Part shown: piece by piece, positions 60,901-64,000 of the stretch
How the letters are laid out: the number at the start of each line of letters is the position of its first letter
Numbering within the stretch: the first letter of the stretch is position 1
Assembly: GCA_018378775.1 (NCBI GenBank)
Contig: JAGZWV010000008.1
Span: forward strand, 13,336-77,335
DNA from: Collinsella sp.
GTDB lineage: Bacteria; Actinomycetota; Coriobacteriia; Coriobacteriales; Coriobacteriaceae
Reading direction: 5' to 3'
Length of the DNA stretch: 64,000 nucleotides
Program-made: the position numbers and the translations under genes
The notes under the pieces: model-generated
The model's input: only the letters and a program-made list of their open reading frames with translations
Told to the model about the DNA's origin: nothing
The model's database searches: none

Positions 60901-61323
60901 ATGGATACGACAAATAGCTCGCGCGAACTACATCTGACGGTGGCGAACGAAGACTACTTGGAGTGCATGGTTCGCATTGAAAGCGAAGAGGGGGAAACCA
61001 ACGGCGTGCGATCGGTCGACATCGCGCAGCGCCTTGGCGTCTCCAAGGCATCGGTCAATAAAGCGGTTTCGGCGCTCAAGGCATCCGAGCTTGTCGAGCA
61101 ATCGCACTACGGCAAGGTGATCCTGACCGATCGCGGCCGCGAGGTTGGCACGGCTATCTGGTACCGTCATCGCCTCATCCGCACGTTTTTGGTTCAGGAG
61201 CTCGGTGTCGAATTTGAGCGAGCCGATTCCGAGGCCTGCATGATGGAGCATGCGCTATCCGAGGACACGATGAGCCGCTGGCTCGCCTATCTCGAAAAGC
61301 AGGGAATCAGCGTCGAGGAATAG
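60901..61323 (+). CDS. DtxR/MntR family metal-dependent regulator
   Basis: 140 residues; GGGACGGAAGATC precedes the ATG. Winged helix: VRSVDIAQRLGVSKASVNKAVSALKASELVEQSHYGKVILTDRGRE (about 36-82). The metal/dimerisation part is RHRLIRTFLVQELGVEFERADSEACMMEHALSEDTMSRWLAYL, where SEACMMEH matches the Cys/Glu/His ligand set of DtxR. There is no SH3-like third domain, as in MntR. It should repress metal uptake genes with Fe(II) or Mn(II), none of which are visible here. The divergent pepT promoter shares the upstream region. It precedes the methyltransferase by 10 bases, so they are probably co-transcribed. Confidence 0.9.
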   Translation: MDTTNSSRELHLTVANEDYLECMVRIESEEGETNGVRSVDIAQRLGVSKASVNKAVSALKASELVEQSHYGKVILTDRGREVGTAIWYRHRLIRTFLVQELGVEFERADSEACMMEHALSEDTMSRWLAYLEKQGISVEE

Positions 61324-61333
61324 CGGGATATAT

Positions 61334-62227
61334 ATGGATACGAGTTATTACAACCGCTTTGGTGCCGAGGAACTTACGCGCCGCTTGTCGAGCGAGACCT
61401 TGTTGGCGCAGGGCCCCATGGGCAGTGTTCTGTTGAGTGAGTACGATGCCGCCGACATTCCACCGGCGTTTTGGAACCTTGCCGAGCCGCAGACCGTTTC
61501 TCGTATCCATCGCTTGTATGTCGCCGCCGGCGCGCAGGTGCTCATTACCAACACCTTTCAGGCATCGAGCTATGCCCTCAAGCACGACCAGATTGCGCCG
61601 TCCGTGGCGGAGGTCAATCGCGGGGCCGTCGACGATGCCCGCCAGGCGCACCCTCAGCTGCTGCTAGGCTCGATGGGCCCGATCGGTATTGAGTGGTTTG
61701 CCGAGGACTCTGCCGAGTATCGTGAAATCCGAGGCATTGCGCGCGAACAGGCGCACGCCTTGCTCAACGCCGGCGTTGACGGTCTGCTGATCGAGACGGT
61801 GACGTCTATCCGTAATTTGCAGCCCATGCTTGCCGGCGCCCGAGATGCCGCCGATGGCATGCCTGTTCTGGTGAGTTTTGTCGTTGACGATAAAGGCGAC
61901 CTGTTGGGCGATGGCCTCAACATCGAGGCAGCCGTTTTGTACGCCGAAAAACACGGCGCAAATTCGGTTGGTGTTAATTGCTGTTCGCTTGCGGCCGCGA
62001 ACGCGGCGGTGCCCAGGATGGTTGCATCGGCGACTACTCCCGTCACGGTGCGTCCCAACGTAGGCGATCCGGTCCAGACTCAGGATGGCCCCGTATGGCA
62101 CGAGAACCCCGAAGCTTTCGCGCGCGCATGCATCGAATGGAGACATGCCGGTGCCGCAATGGTGGGCAGTTGCTGTGGAACCACGGCAATCACTACGGCC
62201 GCGATGGCCGAGGCGCTCGATATATAA
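61334..62227 (+). CDS. Homocysteine S-methyltransferase family protein
   Basis: 297 residues. The S-methyl_trans (Pfam PF02574) barrel begins LLAQGPMGSVLLS, with LITNTFQASSYAL, GSMGPIGIEW, IETVTSIRN, and zinc-binding cysteines in SVGVNCCSLAA and VGSCCGTTAI. It resembles either MmuM (S-methylmethionine) or the homocysteine-binding module of MetH standing alone; no folate or B12 domain is fused. A B12-dependent partner elsewhere in the genome is possible. It ends in a terminator. Confidence 0.88.
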   Translation: MDTSYYNRFGAEELTRRLSSETLLAQGPMGSVLLSEYDAADIPPAFWNLAEPQTVSRIHRLYVAAGAQVLITNTFQASSYALKHDQIAPSVAEVNRGAVDDARQAHPQLLLGSMGPIGIEWFAEDSAEYREIRGIAREQAHALLNAGVDGLLIETVTSIRNLQPMLAGARDAADGMPVLVSFVVDDKGDLLGDGLNIEAAVLYAEKHGANSVGVNCCSLAAANAAVPRMVASATTPVTVRPNVGDPVQTQDGPVWHENPEAFARACIEWRHAGAAMVGSCCGTTAITTAAMAEALDI

Positions 62228-62234
62228 AGGGCAG

Positions 62235-62260
62235 ACCGCCCCATACGGGGCGGTTTTTTA
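62235..62260 (+). terminator. Rho-independent terminator
   Basis: ACCGCCCC and GGGGCGGT around ATAC, followed by TTTTT; 8 bases after the methyltransferase stop. Confidence 0.93.
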
Positions 62261-62383
62261 TTGCTTGCATGTCCTCGGCAGCATTTGCCCAAATGGTGAA
62301 TGCTGGTGCCGGCAGGTTGCCGAGTGCATGTTGCGGGTATACCCCATGCGTACCATGATCCAAACACTGTGAGGTGTCTGCGC

Positions 62384-63784
62384 GTGTGCGCGATAATTCA
62401 TTTTGGAACTGACGGTTGGCGCGCTCGCGTCGATGAGGACTTCACTGCCGATAACGTTGCCCGTATCGCCGATGCCGTCGGCGAGTTGTGGCAAAAGACC
62501 AATCCGGGCAAAACGGTATATATAGGGTTCGACACCCGGCCCCTGGCGCGCGAGTTCGCTGAGCTTGCGGCGGGCGTGCTAGCAGCGCACGGGCTAGACG
62601 CCGTGCTCGCTTCGCGACCTGTCCCGACCCCTGCCCTTACGTGGGCGGCGGCTTATGACGGTGAAGCGTGCGGCGCGCTCATGGTGACGGGGTCCCATCA
62701 TCCGCAGGGCTATCTGTGCCTCAAGATTCGCATGGGTGACGGCTCGACCGCCAACCAGGATGTCATCGAAGAGCTCGAAGAGACTATGGATCCCGAGCCA
62801 ATGGGGATCGAGGGGCAATATCGCACCGCGGATATCATTCCTGACTATATGCAGGCGGTGGCATCGTTTGTCGATGCCGAAGCCATCCGCGCCGCGCACT
62901 TGCGCGTGGTTGTCGATCCCATGGGCGGCGCAGCCCAGGGCTATCTAGCCGACTTGCTGCGCGAGCTTGGCGTTGAGGTGCACGAGATTCACGCCGGGCA
63001 GGCGTCTGACCAAGAAGATATCTGCCCCGACCCCGTTGAACCGTGGGTGGACGCTTGCGAGCGCACGGTTATCGAGGACGGAGCTTGCGCTGGCCTGGTG
63101 ACCGACGGCGACGCCGACCGTATCGGCGCGGTTGACGAGCGCGGCAGATATATACATCCGCATCAGATCATGGCGCTCGTTTTGGGCGACTTGGTTCAAT
63201 TTCGTAATTTGGAGGGGCGCGTCGTCGTCAATCTTTCATGCTCGACGCTCGTGCGTCGCATTGCCGAGGCGCTTGGCTGCCGCGTGACCGTCAAACCAGT
63301 CGGTTTCAAATATATAACGGCGGAGATGAAGAAGGGCGGCGTCCTCATGGGCGGCGAAGAAGCCGGTGGTATCGGCATCGCCGCGCATATGCCCGAGCGC
63401 GATGGAATCCTCGCCTGTCTGATTCTGTGTGAGCTTATGGCAAAGACGGACGCGCCTTTGGGCGTTCTGGTCGACCAACTCGAGGACAGTTTTGGTAAGA
63501 CGAGTTACGGTCGACGCGACTTGCGCCTTGAGGCCGAAGATGCCGAAACGTTACGAACCCTGCTGCCGGGCGTAAACCCCAAGTCGATTTGTGGCAAGGT
63601 GCCGCAAAACGTTAGTCATATGGATGGCTTGCGTTTGGCATTCGAGGATGACACGTGGCTGCTGGTCCGTCCTAGTGGGACCGAACCGTTGGTGCGCGTC
63701 TACGCCGAGGGGTTCTCGGTGGAAGAACGTGATGAGTTGCTCGATGCTGGCTGTGCTTTAGCTAGGGGGACGTATCCGCTTTAA
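62384..63784 (+). CDS. Phosphohexomutase (phosphoglucomutase/phosphomannomutase family)
   Basis: 466 residues from a GTG after GTGAGGTGTCTGCGC; an upstream ATG at 62300 would add 28 atypical residues. Family landmarks: IIHFGTDGWRARV, catalytic Ser in VTGSHHPQGY, metal loop TDGDADRIGAV, sugar loop GGEEAGGIG, and phosphate loop VRPSGTEPLVRV. It moves a phosphate between C1 and C6 of a hexose. Whether glucose, mannose or glucosamine is preferred is not readable; it follows a methyltransferase-like gene after a terminator, without an operon hint. TGSHHP rather than TxSHNP is typical of a PGM-like subgroup. Confidence 0.93.
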   Translation: MCAIIHFGTDGWRARVDEDFTADNVARIADAVGELWQKTNPGKTVYIGFDTRPLAREFAELAAGVLAAHGLDAVLASRPVPTPALTWAAAYDGEACGALMVTGSHHPQGYLCLKIRMGDGSTANQDVIEELEETMDPEPMGIEGQYRTADIIPDYMQAVASFVDAEAIRAAHLRVVVDPMGGAAQGYLADLLRELGVEVHEIHAGQASDQEDICPDPVEPWVDACERTVIEDGACAGLVTDGDADRIGAVDERGRYIHPHQIMALVLGDLVQFRNLEGRVVVNLSCSTLVRRIAEALGCRVTVKPVGFKYITAEMKKGGVLMGGEEAGGIGIAAHMPERDGILACLILCELMAKTDAPLGVLVDQLEDSFGKTSYGRRDLRLEAEDAETLRTLLPGVNPKSICGKVPQNVSHMDGLRLAFEDDTWLLVRPSGTEPLVRVYAEGFSVEERDELLDAGCALARGTYPL

Positions 63785-64000
63785 CCATGAGACTGCCTTA
63801 TATAAAGAGATGCTCGGCGAGCGGTAGGTAACGGCTGGCAAACGTTAGTCGGATCACAAGATGTGTAGGAAATGTGTACACCCAGATTCCCGCCCCCGGG
63901 ACCCCTCCGGTCTGGCAATATATCTCCTTGCCGCGCGGCCCGGTCGGACCGGATGAGCCGCAAAGCGTGCACCTTGAGAACCGGATACTGCGAGGATGGA
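63785..64000. other. Window end: probable leader of an rRNA operon
   Basis: No gene fits. The last ~50 bases include CACCTTGAGAACCGGATACT, a phrase of the type found in rRNA operon leaders or spacers of Gram-positives. A hairpin (CCGGTC/GACCGG region near 63945) and an AT-rich box (CAATATATCTCC near 63918) precede it. The 16S rRNA itself would start beyond this window, so the call is tentative. Confidence 0.4.

Noticed and set aside
61334..62227. Full B12-dependent methionine synthase
   Set aside because: Only the homocysteine-binding module is present; no folate, cobalamin or activation domains follow.

Overview
The window is high-GC chromosomal DNA that most resembles a gut coriobacterium, probably Collinsella. 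This is inferred from gene content, codon bias toward G/C-ending codons and the many LPXTG/pilin-like and DUF4430 surface proteins; no database search was run. It is mostly housekeeping sequence punctuated by surface-protein genes, one insertion sequence, a toxin-antitoxin patch and several families of intergenic inverted repeats. No tRNA, rRNA or CRISPR array was recognised, although the last ~50 bases look like an rRNA operon leader.

Layout. 1-4.7 kb: a cobalamin riboswitch followed by two surface proteins carrying DUF4430, a domain shared with the C-terminal part of animal transcobalamins. 4.8-7.9 kb: two divergent GtrA membrane proteins and class III fructose-1,6-bisphosphatase. 8.2-14 kb: DegV protein, a TIM-barrel protein of unknown role, a 56-residue membrane protein, an RNA m5C methyltransferase and an unusual methionyl-tRNA synthetase. 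14-16.5 kb: putative zinc metalloprotease, then queH and queA (queuosine). 16.65-18.05 kb: an IS110-family element lying between queA and a pyridoxal-type kinase. 18-31.7 kb: kinase, TIGR04076 protein, LMW phosphatase, AAA/DUF4143 ATPase, MFS exporter, an IPP-isomerase fusion, a lipoprotein, an aldose epimerase, a polar amino-acid ABC transporter and an M20 peptidase. 31.8-40.2 kb: a giant pilin-like adhesin with a poly-G tract in its leader. 40.4-41.8 kb: a second AAA/DUF4143 ATPase. 42-45 kb: prfA and prmC (release factor and the methyltransferase that modifies it). 45-46.3 kb: HicB-like protein and a HigBA-type toxin-antitoxin. 46.4-49.5 kb: threonylcarbamoyl-AMP synthase, glpK, upp. 49.8-56.7 kb: a complete F1Fo ATP synthase operon (atpI-B-E-F-H-A-G-D-C). 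56.7-63.8 kb: murA, an LCP-family wall-polymer ligase, pepT, a DtxR-type regulator, a homocysteine methyltransferase-like protein and a phosphohexomutase.

Strongest hunting results. (1) An 8-G tract lies between a well-placed start codon and the giant adhesin; one added G fuses the two in frame, so the gene looks phase-variable. (2) A ~140-bp structured element begins at the stop codon of three unrelated genes (queA, prfA, LCP); its stems differ by compensatory changes, which argues for a selected RNA or DNA structure. The IS110 element sits 3 bp beyond one copy. (3) Both AAA/DUF4143 ATPase genes have, about 20 bp before their start codon, an array of unrelated short repeats with the same ~32-bp period. 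(4) A cobalamin riboswitch controls DUF4430 surface proteins, suggesting a cobamide-capture system. (5) An IPP isomerase is fused to a domain that I tentatively liken to prenyl-flavin chaperones.
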